The notes under the pieces are model-generated. The model saw only the letters and a list, made by a program, of their open reading frames with translations. It made no database searches and was not told the origin of the DNA. Of a DNA stretch of 64,000 nt, positions 41,456 through 63,508 are shown one piece after another. Origin of the DNA: Mycobacterium avium subsp. avium (GTDB lineage Bacteria > Actinomycetota > Actinomycetes > Mycobacteriales > Mycobacteriaceae); assembly GCF_009741445.1 (NCBI RefSeq), contig NZ_CP046507.1, forward strand, positions 1,860,001 to 1,924,000, read 5' to 3'. The first letter of the stretch is position 1. Each line of letters opens with the position of its first letter. Both the position numbers and the translations under genes were made by a program.

Positions 41456-44062
41456 CTACCCGCCGCCGGTGGCCGGCTCCGAAGCAAGTTCCAGCACCCT
41501 GATCTCGCCGGTCGCCCCGTCGACCTCGACGAGCGCACCCGGCGGCAACGACTTGGTGGCTCCCTGCACATCCACCACGCAGGGGAAGCCGAACTCGCGG
41601 GCCACCACGGCGGCGTGCGACATCGGCCCGCCGAGTTCGGTCACCACGGCCGCGGCATAACAGAATGCGGCGGTGTAGCCGACGTCGGTGGCCTCGGCCA
41701 CCAGGATCTCGCCGGGCTGTAGGTCGTCGATGGTCTCGGGCCGCACGATGCGCACCCGACCGCGGACCCGTCCGCCGCACACCCCGACGCCGCGCAGGGT
41801 TCCGCCACCGGCCAGCGCCGGCACGGAAGTTGCCGTCGGCTGCCAGCTTCCGCTGAACACCGTGGGCGGTGCGATGCCGGCCAGCCGGCGGTGCTCGGCC
41901 CGACGCCGCGCCACCACCGCCGCGACGTCGGCCGGCAGGGCATCGAGTTCGTCGACCAGCAGGTAGAACACATCGTCGGCGCTGCCGAAGACGCCCGCGT
42001 GGGTCAACCGGCGACCGTATTCCCGCAACAGGGCGCGCAACACCCAGTTGGCGCGCACCACCTTGTCGCGGCGGGCTTCGCGGTCGCGGAGTTGACGCGC
42101 AGCCAGCGCTGCAATCGGCTTGGCCTGCAACGGAATACGGGGATGCTGCGGCGGCGGCGCCGCGGTCGCCGCCATCGCCTTGGCCACCATGCGGACCAGC
42201 AGCTCGGGGTCGTCGGCGTAGCTCGTCGACAGCATCTCCAACTCCGCCGGACCGCGGTGCCCGATCAGCGCCAACTCGGCCAGCACCGCGGCATGGAATT
42301 CCGGCGCGTCGACGGCCAGCTTGTCCAACCGCTCCCCCGGTTCGGTCAACACCCGGGCCACGTTCGGATCACGCTGTGCGGCAACGACCAGGCGCTGCAT
42401 GGCCTCCACCGATCGCGCACTGACCAGTTCCGGGCCGGCCGGCGCCGAGGTGTCCCGTCCGCACACCGCGCGCAGCAACACGTTGAACGCCGCACACAGC
42501 ATGAACGACGCGGAGGCCAGCACCCAGCCGTGCACGACCTGGTCGCGCGCCAACGCGATCAGGCTCACCAACCGGCGCTCGTCGAGTTCGGCGGCGTCGC
42601 CGGCCAGCCGCTCCAGCCGATCCACGTCGGCGATGAAGTCGTCGGTGTCGCGCGCCGCACCGGAGCTCAGGCCCACCAGATTGACGCCGAACACCCCGAT
42701 GTTGCGGGTATTGCGCAACAGCCTTCGGGCCCAGCCGGTTTCGGCTGGCCGCTGCTCACCGAAGACGGGCAGCGAGGCCATGCTGGGGCCGAAGAACCCG
42801 CTGTTGCTGACGATCATCGACGGCTTGGCGAACGGCACGGTCTCGGCCATGAAGTGCGCCGAGGTGATCGCACCGTAGAGGCGGTGCGCGAACACGCCGA
42901 CGGTGCGCAGGGCGATTTCGCGCTGCACCAGACCACCCGGCCGCAGCCGCTCGGCGATGGTGACGCCGCCGGCGCGTACTCCGCGCACCGTCGCCGACGC
43001 CGAGGACGGCGAGAACGGACCGGGCAGCGCCTCGGACAAGTTGGTGGCCAGGAAGGTGGGGAAACGCGGATCGATCGGCGTGTCGAACTCGCCGTTGACC
43101 CCTTCGGGGCCGGCCGGTACGGGCACCGCACCGTCCTGCGCGGAGGCATCGACGGCGGGCAGGTCCGCGACGTTGGCCAGCCGCCAGGGCAGCGACACGA
43201 CGCGGCGCCCCACCGTGACGCGCCCGCGCACCGCCAGCGCCATATCCTCGACACATTCACCGCACTGCCATGCCGGCCGAAAGCCCCACCGCTCGTGCAG
43301 CAGCGCAGTATCCATCAGCGGCGCGCTGAGCACCGGCTCCAGCTCGTCCGGCGCCGGGCGGCCCAGCCGCAGCACCGGGCGGCGCAGGGTGGCCGCGATC
43401 CGGCGAAACGTCGTCGTCCCCGGCGCAGCGAGATTGACTGTGCCGCTGGGTATTTCGGTGCTCAGCACCGCCGACTCCAGTAGTCGCAGCGCGTCGTCGA
43501 GGTGCACCAACTGGATGGGGCGATCGACGGACCCGCCGGGGAAGGCGGGCAGCGCCAGAACCCGGCGCACCCAGTTGTCGACGTTGCGGCCGACGACGAG
43601 CGCGCAGCGGATGGTGACGGATTCGAGTCCGGAGGCGACGAGCATCTCCTCGACGCGGGCTTGCTGCACCGCGTCGGCGGCCGACGGGACCGGCGCCTCG
43701 GCCTCGCTGCGCGGGGTGTCGCCACCGCTGTAGACGTGCGGCGACGATGGGAAAACAATGCGGCGCGCCGAGGTTTCGGCCATCGCCGCCAGCACGTTGG
43801 CGATGCCGGCGATGTTGACCTGCGAGCCGGTCCGCTCCTGAGTGTCGTGGGTCCACGCCAAATGCGCGACGACGTCCGCACCGGTGACCGCGCGGTTGAC
43901 CGCGGCGGCATCCCGGATGTCGGCCTCGATGAAATCCGCTGCGCTCGACCAGCTGTCGGGCCGATGCCGGGCGATGCCGACGACGTCGTGGCCCTTGCTG
44001 AGCAGCCGGGCGGCGAGGCCGCGACCGAGCACGCCGCTGGCCCCGGTGACCGCGATTCTCAT
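41456..44062 (-). CDS. Epimerase / PEP-mobile-domain fusion (Rv2047c-type)
   Basis: An 868-residue protein matching M. tuberculosis Rv2047c. Residues 1 to about 300 are an NAD-dependent epimerase/SDR with VTGASGVLGRGLAARLL at the start. The middle is helical with no recognised catalytic motif. The last ~90 residues hold the phosphohistidine mobile domain of PEP-utilising enzymes, GGPMSHAAVVAREFGFPCV, with the His intact. No ATP-grasp partner domain is evident. The start is the ATG at 44062 (AGGCGG just upstream), seven bases after the pks12 stop; an ATG at 44086 would overlap pks12. Its role in lipid synthesis is only inferred from location. Confidence 0.85.
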   Translation of the reverse strand: MRIAVTGASGVLGRGLAARLLSKGHDVVGIARHRPDSWSSAADFIEADIRDAAAVNRAVTGADVVAHLAWTHDTQERTGSQVNIAGIANVLAAMAETSARRIVFPSSPHVYSGGDTPRSEAEAPVPSAADAVQQARVEEMLVASGLESVTIRCALVVGRNVDNWVRRVLALPAFPGGSVDRPIQLVHLDDALRLLESAVLSTEIPSGTVNLAAPGTTTFRRIAATLRRPVLRLGRPAPDELEPVLSAPLMDTALLHERWGFRPAWQCGECVEDMALAVRGRVTVGRRVVSLPWRLANVADLPAVDASAQDGAVPVPAGPEGVNGEFDTPIDPRFPTFLATNLSEALPGPFSPSSASATVRGVRAGGVTIAERLRPGGLVQREIALRTVGVFAHRLYGAITSAHFMAETVPFAKPSMIVSNSGFFGPSMASLPVFGEQRPAETGWARRLLRNTRNIGVFGVNLVGLSSGAARDTDDFIADVDRLERLAGDAAELDERRLVSLIALARDQVVHGWVLASASFMLCAAFNVLLRAVCGRDTSAPAGPELVSARSVEAMQRLVVAAQRDPNVARVLTEPGERLDKLAVDAPEFHAAVLAELALIGHRGPAELEMLSTSYADDPELLVRMVAKAMAATAAPPPQHPRIPLQAKPIAALAARQLRDREARRDKVVRANWVLRALLREYGRRLTHAGVFGSADDVFYLLVDELDALPADVAAVVARRRAEHRRLAGIAPPTVFSGSWQPTATSVPALAGGGTLRGVGVCGGRVRGRVRIVRPETIDDLQPGEILVAEATDVGYTAAFCYAAAVVTELGGPMSHAAVVAREFGFPCVVDVQGATKSLPPGALVEVDGATGEIRVLELASEPATGGG

Positions 44063-44069
44063 CGACCGC

Positions 44070-56582
<12,513 letters not shown>

Positions 56583-56589
56583 CACAAAA

Positions 56590-56610
56590 CCTCGCCTAAC
56601 CCTCACCTAA
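56590..56610 (-). promoter_or_regulatory. Two tandem TTAGGYGAGG repeats before pks12
   Basis: On the minus strand, TTAGGTGAGG and TTAGGCGAGG follow each other at an 11-base period, ending eight bases before the pks12 ATG. The second copy doubles as the ribosome site. An 11-base period fits one helical turn, so it may be bound by a regulator; it is only partly like an IdeR box. Confidence 0.35.
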
Positions 56611-56734
56611 TGTCTGGCCGTCTGGTGCCGCCGGATGCGGTTCTCGCCGAGTCACGGAATTTGCTGCACGGGGCGACGCCGTGTTCCGTTCGACCAGCAT
56701 CGTGCCGCTCTGGAACGCAAGAATGTTGCTGGTG

Positions 56735-56762
56735 AGTATGGCCAACTCCGACTGGATTTCAA
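56735..56762 (-). promoter_or_regulatory. Possible pks12 promoter
   Basis: On the minus strand, TTGAAA (56757-56762) and CATACT (56735-56740) are 16 bases apart, a plausible SigA promoter about 150 bases before the pks12 start. This is the best such pair I saw in the gap, but mycobacterial promoters are loose. Confidence 0.35.
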
Positions 56763-56997
56763 AACGTCCGCTGCTCCCGGCTGCTACAGGAGGACCGGCT
56801 GGGACGGGCGAAGCGCCCCGCGCGGGCGGGATGCGACGCCGGGCGCCCGGTGCGCTCGCTGGACAGCGGTCCGCCGTGAACGTGGCCCCTGGTCCATGGC
56901 GCGACTGTACCCGGCCGCCCGTCGTGCATGGTCAGGCGCGGGTCGCGGCCGGTTCAGCCGCCGAGCCGGCGCGGGCCGCGCGGCAGGCACGAAGCCG

Positions 56998-57348
56998 TCA
57001 CACACCGGCGCGGCGCCAGCCGTCGGCGGCTCGGGCGGCCTGGATCAGCGCGTCGCACAACTGACGCAGCTCGGCGGGCCCGGCGCCCTCGTCGACCGCG
57101 GTCGCCACGTCCTCGGCCGCGCAGCGCACCTGGTAGACGCGATCGGACAGGTCGGCCGCGTCGTCGGCGGACAGCACCACGGCATCCTCGGGCACCGCCG
57201 CGGCGCCGTGCCGGTTCAGCGAGCTGCGCTGCTCGTAGGCCCGCTGCCGGCAGGACTGGCGGCAGTACTGGCGGCGACGGCCCATGCCCGCGTCGGTGAC
57301 GTCGCGACCGCACCAGCGGCAGGGCTGCGGATGGGTACGGCGGCTCAC
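56998..57348 (-). CDS. Small zinc-ribbon-like protein (Rv2049c position)
   Basis: A 116-residue protein starting at a GTG (MSRRTHPQPCRWCGRDVTDA). The N-terminus has PCRWCG and YCRQSCRQRAYEQR, that is two Cys pairs about 16 residues apart, a likely zinc ribbon. The rest is helical (VVLSADDAADLSDRVYQVRC, then LRQLCDALIQAARAADGW). It occupies the Rv2049c position between pks12 and rbpA, but is longer than the annotated Rv2049c. Nucleic-acid binding is possible; function unknown. Confidence 0.75.
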   Translation of the reverse strand: MSRRTHPQPCRWCGRDVTDAGMGRRRQYCRQSCRQRAYEQRSSLNRHGAAAVPEDAVVLSADDAADLSDRVYQVRCAAEDVATAVDEGAGPAELRQLCDALIQAARAADGWRRAGV

Positions 57349-57425
57349 GCCTGCCGACTTTAGTCGGGGATTCTCGGCGATCCCGGTATCATGGATGGTC
57401 GCGTCGCGTATCCCGGTCTGCCGCC

Positions 57426-57452
57426 GGGAACTGCGCAGATCGCCACAGCGTT
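57426..57452 (+). promoter_or_regulatory. SigE/SigH-like promoter upstream of rbpA
   Basis: GGGAAC at 57426-57431 and CGTT at 57449-57452 are separated by 17 bases. Mycobacterial SigE and SigH promoters have GGAAC/T near -35 and GTT near -10 with this spacing. It lies 67 bases before the rbpA ATG. In Streptomyces coelicolor rbpA is controlled by the related sigma-R, so the match is meaningful. Confidence 0.55.
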
Positions 57453-57518
57453 GCTTAGCGAGGAAGAATCGCCCTACGGGAGCCGCAGAGCTCCAGAAGA
57501 TTTAAAGGAGTAGCACAC

Positions 57519-57854
57519 ATGGCTGATCGCGTCCTGAGGGGCAGCCGGCTCGGAGCCGTGAGCTACGAGACCGACCGCAACCACGACCTGGCCCCGCGTC
57601 AGATCGCGCGGTACCGCACCGAGAACGGCGAAGAGTTCGAGGTCCCGTTCGCCGACGACGCCGAGATCCCCGGCACCTGGCTGTGCCGCAACGGCATGGA
57701 AGGCACCCTGATCGAGGGCGACCTGCCCGAGCCGAAGAAGGTGAAGCCGCCGCGGACGCACTGGGACATGCTGCTGGAGCGCCGCTCGATCGAGGAGCTC
57801 GAAGAGTTGCTCAAGGAGCGCCTCGAGATCATCAAGAGCCGCCGCCGCGGCTGA
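57519..57854 (+). CDS. rbpA: RNA polymerase-binding protein RbpA
   Basis: A 111-residue RbpA (Rv2050), the essential actinobacterial factor that binds RNA polymerase and SigA and stabilises open complexes. The N-terminal tail (MADRVLRGSRLGAVSYETDR), core domain (QIARYRTENGEEFEVPFADD, WLCRNG), basic linker (EPKKVKPPRTHWDMLLERRS) and sigma-interaction helix (IEELEELLKERLEIIKSRR) are all present. AAAGGAG precedes the ATG. It is divergent from the zinc-ribbon gene and converges on ppm1. Confidence 0.97.
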   Translation: MADRVLRGSRLGAVSYETDRNHDLAPRQIARYRTENGEEFEVPFADDAEIPGTWLCRNGMEGTLIEGDLPEPKKVKPPRTHWDMLLERRSIEELEELLKERLEIIKSRRRG

Positions 57855-57861
57855 CCCCCGC

Positions 57862-58665
57862 TCAGCTGCGGTTGTCGGCCCGGGTCGGGCGCGCCCGCCG
57901 CGCACCCGACCGGCGGCCCTGAATGCCCCAGCGGGTGACCTTGACCAGGGCCTCGCGGATGTTGGATCCGCTCATCTTGGACACGCCGAGCTCGCGCTCG
58001 GTGAACGTGATGGGCACCTCGGCGATGGTGAACCCGTTGCAGATGGTGCGCCAGGTCAGGTCGATCTGGAAGCAGTAGCCCTTGGAGTCCACGCCGTCGA
58101 GGTCGATCGCTTCCAGCACTTCGCGGCGGTAGGCCCGGTAGCCGGCGGTGATGTCGTGCACCCCGATGCCCAGCGCCAGCCGCGCGTAGGTGTTGGCGGT
58201 CCAGGACAACGCCCAGCGCCGCCACGGCCAGTTGCGCACCGTGCCGCCGTCGACGTAGCGGGAGCCGATGGCCAGATCGGCGCCGCCGTCGACCGCGTCC
58301 AGCAGGCGGTGCAGCTGCTCGGGCGCGTGGCTGCCGTCGGCGTCCATTTCGACCAGCACGGAGTAGTCACGGCTCAACCCCCAGGCGAAGCCGGCCAGGT
58401 ACGCCGCGCCCAGTCCGTCCTTGGCGGTGCGGTGCATCACGTGGGTGCGACCGGCGTCGGCCGCCGCCAGCTCCTCGGCCAGCCGGCCGGTGCCGTCGGG
58501 GCTGCTGTCGTCGACGACGAGCAGGTGCACGTGCGGGCAGGCGTCCTTGAGCCGCCGGTGGATGACCGGCAGGTTCTCCAGCTCGTTGTAGGTGGGGATG
58601 ATCACCAGGACGCGCTGGCTGGGTCGGGTGCCCGGGTCCGGGGGCGCCGGTTGGCCGGTGGTCAT
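57862..58665 (-). CDS. ppm1: Polyprenol monophosphomannose synthase Ppm1
   Basis: A 267-residue GT2 glycosyltransferase that makes polyprenyl-phospho-mannose, the mannose donor for lipoarabinomannan, PIMs and protein mannosylation. The GT-A motifs are [12 protein letters not shown] (about 21-32), [10 protein letters not shown], the metal-binding [10 protein letters not shown] (about 100) and SRYVDGG. It is soluble apart from a short basic tail. In M. tuberculosis Rv2051c this domain is fused to Lnt; here it is a separate gene whose ATG at 58665 overlaps the lnt stop by four bases, with AGAGGAG upstream. Confidence 0.95.
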   Translation of the reverse strand: MTTGQPAPPDPGTRPSQRVLVIIPTYNELENLPVIHRRLKDACPHVHLLVVDDSSPDGTGRLAEELAAADAGRTHVMHRTAKDGLGAAYLAGFAWGLSRDYSVLVEMDADGSHAPEQLHRLLDAVDGGADLAIGSRYVDGGTVRNWPWRRWALSWTANTYARLALGIGVHDITAGYRAYRREVLEAIDLDGVDSKGYCFQIDLTWRTICNGFTIAEVPITFTERELGVSKMSGSNIREALVKVTRWGIQGRRSGARRARPTRADNRS

Positions 58666-60545
58666 GTAGCTCCTCTGTGTCGCCCGATATGGGGTCGGCC
58701 GCCCTCGGGCGGTCCAGTGTCGTCGCCGCCGTCCTCTGGCGGAGCGTGGTCGCCGTCCTCGTCGGGCGCGGCATTGTGCGCCGGGTGTGTGTCGCCCTCG
58801 GTTTCGGCCGGGGAGGCATCGGGATGCTTCGGCGCACCCGAGCGTCCCGGCCTCTGCCGGATCGAACGCGGGAACCATCCATTCTGCCGTATCGCGACCA
58901 GGATCACCGCCCCGGCCACCGCGACCATCACCCATTGCAGCAGCGGCGCCCAGCGGGTGGCCGGCGTCAGCCTGGTTTTGAGGCGCACCTGTATGTCCAG
59001 GTAGGCGGGCTGGAAGAAGTCGGTGCGCGCCAGTTCGGCGCCGTCGGGGGCGATCACCGCGCTGATGCCGGTGGTGCCGGCAACCACCACGTAGCGGTCG
59101 TGCTCGACGGCCCTGACCTTGGCGAACGCCAGCTGCTGCTCGCTCATCCGCTGGTTGAAGGTGGCGTTGTTGGCCGGCACGACCAGCAGCTGGGCGCCGT
59201 GGGTGACGGCGCGCCGCGGGACGCGGTCGAAGATCACTTCCCAGCAGGTGGCGACCCCGACCGGCACCCCGGCCATGTGCACCACGTCGCTGCCCGCGCG
59301 GGGCACCATGGCGCCGGCGCGGTCGGCGTATCCGGACAGATGCTTGAACAGCCACGGCATCGGCAGGTACTCGCCGAACGGCTGCACGATCTCCTTGTCG
59401 TGGCGGTCGGCCGGGCCGGTCGCCGGGTTCCACACGATCATGGTGTTGGTGTAGCGGGGATCCTGCGCCGGGCGTCCGGGGACTTCGAGCACGCTGCCGA
59501 TCAGGATCGGTGCGCCGATGGCCGACGCGGCCTGCGAGATCTCCAGGGCGGCGTCGCCGTTGACGAGCGGGTCGATGTCCGAGGAGTCTTCCGGCCAGAT
59601 CACGAACTGGGGTTGCGGGGCGGCCCCGGCCCGCACGTCCTCGGCCAGCCGCAGCGTCTCCCGGACGTGATTGTCCAGCACCGCCCGGCGCTGCTCGTTG
59701 AACCCGAAACCCAGCCGCGGCACGTTGCCCTGGACCGCCGCGACGGTCACCGAGGGCTCGCCGCCCGAGCCGGTACCGGAGTGCCGCACCTGCGGCCAGA
59801 CGATGACCGCCGCGAACAGCACCAGGCAGATGCAGACGCCGGGCAGCACCACCGCCGGCGGCGCGGCCGGCCCGGCCGATGACTGGGCCGCGGGGTAACC
59901 GGAGCGCCACCACTTGACGATCTCCAGCGCGAGGGCCGTCGCGCTGAAGCCCACCAGCATGATGGCGAACGAGAGCAACGCGACGCCGCCCAGCTGGACC
60001 AGCGGCAGGAACGGTCCGTGCGTCTGGCCGAACGCCACCGAGCCCCACGGGAAGCCGCCGAACGGGAAGATCGACTTCAGCCACTCCTGGGCCGCCCACA
60101 GCAACGCGAACCAGACCGGCCAGCCGGGCAGCCGGCGCACCAGCACGGCGAACAGCCCGAAGACGGCGGGAAACAGCGCCGACACCGCGGCCAGCACCAG
60201 CCACGGGACGGCACCGACCAGCAGCCCGACCCACGGCAGCAGCGGTAGATAGAAGGCCAGCCCGAAGACGAAGGCGTACCCCAGCCCGCCCGCCGGCGTC
60301 GTCGCCGGATGGGTGAGCACCCACGCCAGCAGCGCGGCGGCGGGGACGGCGGCCCACCACCAGTTCACCGCCGGGAAGCTGGCGCACAGCAACCCGCCGC
60401 CCACGACGGCGCAGATCAACCGGAGCAGTCGGGGCCGCATCGCCGCCTGCGCGGCCGGCAGCCGGGCGATCACCGCGGCGCCCAGCCCGGTCGCCGCCCG
60501 GCGCGCGGCGCTGCCCAGCCGGGCTGCGGCCCGCTCGTCAGCCAT
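58662..60545 (-). CDS. lnt: Apolipoprotein N-acyltransferase Lnt
   Basis: A 627-residue membrane enzyme that N-acylates the N-terminal Cys of lipoproteins. Residues ~35-245 carry six to seven hydrophobic helices. The nitrilase domain (about 265-510) has the Glu in FVIWPEDSS, Lys in [13 protein letters not shown] and nucleophile Cys in [11 protein letters not shown] last helix ([15 protein letters not shown]) and an acidic, Pro-rich cytoplasmic tail (about 555-627) follow. The tail resembles the linker that joins Lnt to Ppm1 in M. tuberculosis. Its start overlaps the upstream amidohydrolase stop by eight bases, so the three genes are one operon. Confidence 0.93.
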   Translation of the reverse strand: MADERAAARLGSAARRAATGLGAAVIARLPAAQAAMRPRLLRLICAVVGGGLLCASFPAVNWWWAAVPAAALLAWVLTHPATTPAGGLGYAFVFGLAFYLPLLPWVGLLVGAVPWLVLAAVSALFPAVFGLFAVLVRRLPGWPVWFALLWAAQEWLKSIFPFGGFPWGSVAFGQTHGPFLPLVQLGGVALLSFAIMLVGFSATALALEIVKWWRSGYPAAQSSAGPAAPPAVVLPGVCICLVLFAAVIVWPQVRHSGTGSGGEPSVTVAAVQGNVPRLGFGFNEQRRAVLDNHVRETLRLAEDVRAGAAPQPQFVIWPEDSSDIDPLVNGDAALEISQAASAIGAPILIGSVLEVPGRPAQDPRYTNTMIVWNPATGPADRHDKEIVQPFGEYLPMPWLFKHLSGYADRAGAMVPRAGSDVVHMAGVPVGVATCWEVIFDRVPRRAVTHGAQLLVVPANNATFNQRMSEQQLAFAKVRAVEHDRYVVVAGTTGISAVIAPDGAELARTDFFQPAYLDIQVRLKTRLTPATRWAPLLQWVMVAVAGAVILVAIRQNGWFPRSIRQRPGRSGAPKHPDASPAETEGDTHPAHNAAPDEDGDHAPPEDGGDDTGPPEGGRPHIGRHRGAT

Positions 60546-62154
60546 GGATGACAGCGCCCCGATGCACCGTTCGCCGGCACCGCGGCAGGGCGTCGGTCGG
60601 GCCCAATCGCGGCAGCGCGGGCACCCGGGACCGCGGATCGGTCGACCAGCGCGCGACCGTGTCGCGCGGGGCGCTCACCTCCAGGTCGCCGGCGGCCCAG
60701 ACGGCGTAGGAGGCGGGCGCGCCGGGCACCAGGGTGCCGGTCATCCCGTCGCGGACGCCGGCCGCCCGCCAGCCGCCGCGGGTGGCCGCAGCAAACGCGG
60801 CGCGCACCGAGATCGCGCTGCCCGGGGTGCGATGGTGGGCCGCGGCGCGCACGCTCGTCCAGGGGTCAAGCCCGGTGACGGGGGCGTCGGAACCTAGCGC
60901 GAGGGGCACGCCTTGGGATGCTAACAGCGCAAACGGATTGAGCTGACTGCCTCGCTCGGCCCCGAGCCGCTGCGCGTACATGCCGTCGGCGCCGCCCCAG
61001 AGCGCGTCGAAATTTGGTTGCACGCTGGCGATGACACCCCATCGGCCCAGCTTGGCGGCCTGCTCGGCGTCGATCATCTCGACGTGTTCGAGGCGATGCC
61101 CGCAGCGGGCGACGGCGACCGGGCCGAGCCGGGCGGCGACCTTCTCGAAGGCGTCCACCGCCGCGGCGACGGCCGCGTCGCCGATGACGTGGAACCCGGC
61201 GGTGATCTCCGCCTCGGTGCAGGCAAGCAGATGCGCCTCGACGGCCTCGGGGTCCAGGTAGCAGGTCCCGGTGCGGTCGGGCGCGTCGGCGTACGGCTCG
61301 CGCAGCCAGGCGGTGCGGGACCCGAGCGCCCCGTCGATGAACAGGTCGCCGGCCAGCCCCCGGGCACAGGTGGCCTCGATCAGCGCCCGCGCGTCGGTGG
61401 CGGTGCTCACCGGCTCACCCCAGTAGCCGATCACCTCCACACCGTGGTCGAGGGCCCGCAATTGCAGCCAGTCGTCCATGCCGCCGATCTGGGGTCCGGC
61501 GCATTCGTGCACCGCCACGATGCCGGCCGCCGCGGCGGCATGCAGCGCCGCGGCGCGGGCTTCGGCGAGTTGCTCGGCGGTCAGCAGGTTCCGCGCGGCC
61601 GCCCGGACCAGATGGTGGGCGTCGGCGACCAGCGGCCGGTCCGGGCTGAAACCGCTGGCCGACGGGAGTTGGGCGACCCGCCGTCGCAGCCCGGTGGAGG
61701 CCAGCGCGGAGTGCGCGTCCACCCGGGTCAGGTAGGCCGGCCGGTCGCCGACCACGGCGTCCAGGTCGGCGGTGCCGGGCGGGGTGCGCTCCGGCCACGA
61801 CGTTTCGTCCCAGCCGTGTCCCCAGACCGGCCGGCCGGGGTGGGCGGCGGCGTGGTCGGCGATTAGTTGCAGGCAGTGGGCGCGGGAGCGGGCCGGGCGC
61901 AGGTCCAGCCCGCACAGGGTCAGGCCGGTGGCGGTCAGATGGATGTGACTGTCCACGAAGCCGGGCGTGACGAAACCGCCGTCGAGGTCCTCGACGTCGG
62001 CATCCGGGAACAGGCTGCGGCCGACGTCATCGCCGCCCAGCCAGGTGATGACACCGCCGCGGACGGCCATCGCGGTCGCGTCCGGCGCCGCCGGGGTGTG
62101 CACCCGGCCGTTGACCAGCAGGGTCACCGGTGTCGGTCGGTCGGCCACGTCCAC
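60538..62154 (-). CDS. Amidohydrolase 3 family protein (Rv2052c-type)
   Basis: A 538-residue metal-dependent amidohydrolase of the YtcJ/NfdA group. Metal ligands: [12 protein letters not shown] (HxH, about residue 65), [32 protein letters not shown] and the catalytic Asp in [14 protein letters not shown]. An N-terminal beta-strand composite domain ([13 protein letters not shown]) is normal for the family. It is the first gene of the amidohydrolase-lnt-ppm1 operon, overlapping lnt by eight bases. Natural substrate is unknown (N-substituted amides by family). Confidence 0.9.
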   Translation of the reverse strand: MDVADRPTPVTLLVNGRVHTPAAPDATAMAVRGGVITWLGGDDVGRSLFPDADVEDLDGGFVTPGFVDSHIHLTATGLTLCGLDLRPARSRAHCLQLIADHAAAHPGRPVWGHGWDETSWPERTPPGTADLDAVVGDRPAYLTRVDAHSALASTGLRRRVAQLPSASGFSPDRPLVADAHHLVRAAARNLLTAEQLAEARAAALHAAAAAGIVAVHECAGPQIGGMDDWLQLRALDHGVEVIGYWGEPVSTATDARALIEATCARGLAGDLFIDGALGSRTAWLREPYADAPDRTGTCYLDPEAVEAHLLACTEAEITAGFHVIGDAAVAAAVDAFEKVAARLGPVAVARCGHRLEHVEMIDAEQAAKLGRWGVIASVQPNFDALWGGADGMYAQRLGAERGSQLNPFALLASQGVPLALGSDAPVTGLDPWTSVRAAAHHRTPGSAISVRAAFAAATRGGWRAAGVRDGMTGTLVPGAPASYAVWAAGDLEVSAPRDTVARWSTDPRSRVPALPRLGPTDALPRCRRTVHRGAVIHG

Positions 62155-62195
62155 ACGCCAAAACTACGTGCCGCCGCGCCGGGCGCGGCAACCGC

Positions 62196-62711
62196 TCATC
62201 CGGTGGCTCGGCGGCCGTCGAACGGTTGGTTGCGCGCCGGTGCCGGCACGTCGTGGACGTCGATGACCTCGCCGTCGATGTAGTCGCGGTGCTCGTACGG
62301 GCCGCGCGGATCGGTGGCGGCGCGGAATGCGGTCGGGTAGGGCGGGGCGTGCCGCTGCAGGGTGCGCAGCGTCAGCGCGGTCAACCGCGGCGCGGCGGCG
62401 CCGCGTATCGGCGGGATGAACAGCATCAGGCCCAGCGCGGTGCTCAGCAGTCCGGGGATGAGAACCAACGCCGTGGCCAGGCTGAGCAGCGCGCCGTCTC
62501 CGGCCGCGGCCCGGGGCTCGGTCAACCCCGAGCGCAATTGCCCGATCCGGCGCAGCAGCTGGGATCCAGCCATCGGCGCCACCACGCCCCAGCCGAGCAG
62601 GAAGGTCGCCAGCAGCACCAGCAGGGTCCAGCCCCAGCCGATCGTCGACACCAACGCGAAGGTCACCGCGAGTTCGACGACGGCGTAGAGGAGCAACAGC
62701 CGGGCCACCAT
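62196..62711 (-). CDS. FxsA-like membrane protein
   Basis: A protein of 171 residues from ATG 62711, or 178 from a GTG at 62732. It has the FxsA plan: VARLLLLYAVVELAVTFALV as first helix, then IGWGWTLLVLLATFLLGWGV and a third, ALLSLATALVLIPGLLSTAL, with a conserved PGLLS turn, then a basic cytoplasmic tail. FxsA is linked to F-plasmid exclusion of phage T7 in E. coli; its role in mycobacteria (Rv2053c) is unknown. Divergent from the dienelactone hydrolase gene. Confidence 0.82.
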   Translation of the reverse strand: MVARLLLLYAVVELAVTFALVSTIGWGWTLLVLLATFLLGWGVVAPMAGSQLLRRIGQLRSGLTEPRAAAGDGALLSLATALVLIPGLLSTALGLMLFIPPIRGAAAPRLTALTLRTLQRHAPPYPTAFRAATDPRGPYEHRDYIDGEVIDVHDVPAPARNQPFDGRRATG

Positions 62712-62783
62712 GTCAGGCCAACGGCCGCGCACCGGTCGGAGTTCCCGTGGTGCGATCCGACGCGATTGCAGTTAGATGACGCT

Positions 62784-63485
62784 ATGACCACGATTCAGAT
62801 CGATACCCCCGACGGACCGATCGATGCGCTGCTGAGCACTCCGGCCGGACAGGGCCCTTGGCCGGGTGTAGTGGTGATCCACGACGCGTTCGGCTACGGC
62901 CGGGACAAGCAGTCGATCAACGACCGCATCGCCCGGGCCGGCTACCTGGCGCTCACCCCGAACATGTACGCGCGCGGCGGCCTCGTCCGCTGCATCACGC
63001 GGGTCATGAAGGAGCTGGCGGCCCAGCGGGGTCGCGCGCTCGACGACATCCTGGCCGCCCGCGACCACCTGCAGGCCATGCCGGAATGCACGGGCCGCGT
63101 CGGGATCGCGGGGTTCTGCATGGGCGGGCGTTTCGCTCTTGTCATGTCGCCCAAGGGTTTCGGCGCGTCCGCGCCGTTCTACGGCACTCCCCTGCCCGGC
63201 AACCTGGACGAGGTGCTCGAGGGCGCATGCCCGGTGGTAGCGAGTTTCGGCGGCCGCGATCTCACCGGCAAGGGCGCGGCGGAAAAGCTGCGAAAAGTGA
63301 CCGCGGACAAGAACATCACCGCCGATATCAAGGTCTATCCGGAGGCCGGGCACAGCTTCGCCAACGAGCTGCCGGCCCAGCCGCTGCTGCGGATCGCCGG
63401 TTTCGGCTACAACGAGGAGGCCACCGAGGACGCCTGGCGCCGCGTTTTCTCCTTCTTCGGCGAGCATCTGGCCGCCACACCGTAG
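62784..63485 (+). CDS. Dienelactone hydrolase family protein (Rv2054-type)
   Basis: A 233-residue alpha/beta hydrolase of the dienelactone hydrolase family. The nucleophile elbow GFCMGGRFA carries Cys (about residue 112), with Asp in SFGGRDLTGKG and His in YPEAGHSFANE completing the triad. HDAFGYGRDKQSINDRIARA matches the family N-terminus. The ATG at 62784 is used; a nearby ATG at 62776 is out of frame. It ends 23 bases before the convergent PPOX gene. The substrate is not known. Confidence 0.9.
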   Translation: MTTIQIDTPDGPIDALLSTPAGQGPWPGVVVIHDAFGYGRDKQSINDRIARAGYLALTPNMYARGGLVRCITRVMKELAAQRGRALDDILAARDHLQAMPECTGRVGIAGFCMGGRFALVMSPKGFGASAPFYGTPLPGNLDEVLEGACPVVASFGGRDLTGKGAAEKLRKVTADKNITADIKVYPEAGHSFANELPAQPLLRIAGFGYNEEATEDAWRRVFSFFGEHLAATP

Positions 63486-63508
63486 TCCCGCCCCGGTTCG
63501 GCCGGCCG

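Larger units (their letters stand above)
56583..56997. other. 415-base gap between pks12 and the zinc-ribbon gene
   Basis: No gene is supported here. It contains the pks12 leader and promoter region, including the tandem CCTCRCCTAA repeats and the TTGAAA/CATACT pair. Short open frames in it are Arg/Pro-rich with no ribosome site. Confidence 0.7.

Noticed and set aside
56590..56612. IdeR box upstream of pks12
   Set aside because: Only the left half resembles the consensus; the direct-repeat structure explains the sequence better.
58655..58670. Possible frameshift splitting an Lnt-Ppm1 fusion
   Set aside because: The junction has a proper ATGA overlap and ribosome site, and separate genes are known in other mycobacteria, so a sequencing error is not needed.
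60018..60551. Plus-strand open frames antisense to lnt
   Set aside because: Low-complexity Arg/Gln/Pro composition and full overlap with an enzyme whose catalytic residues are all visible on the other strand.
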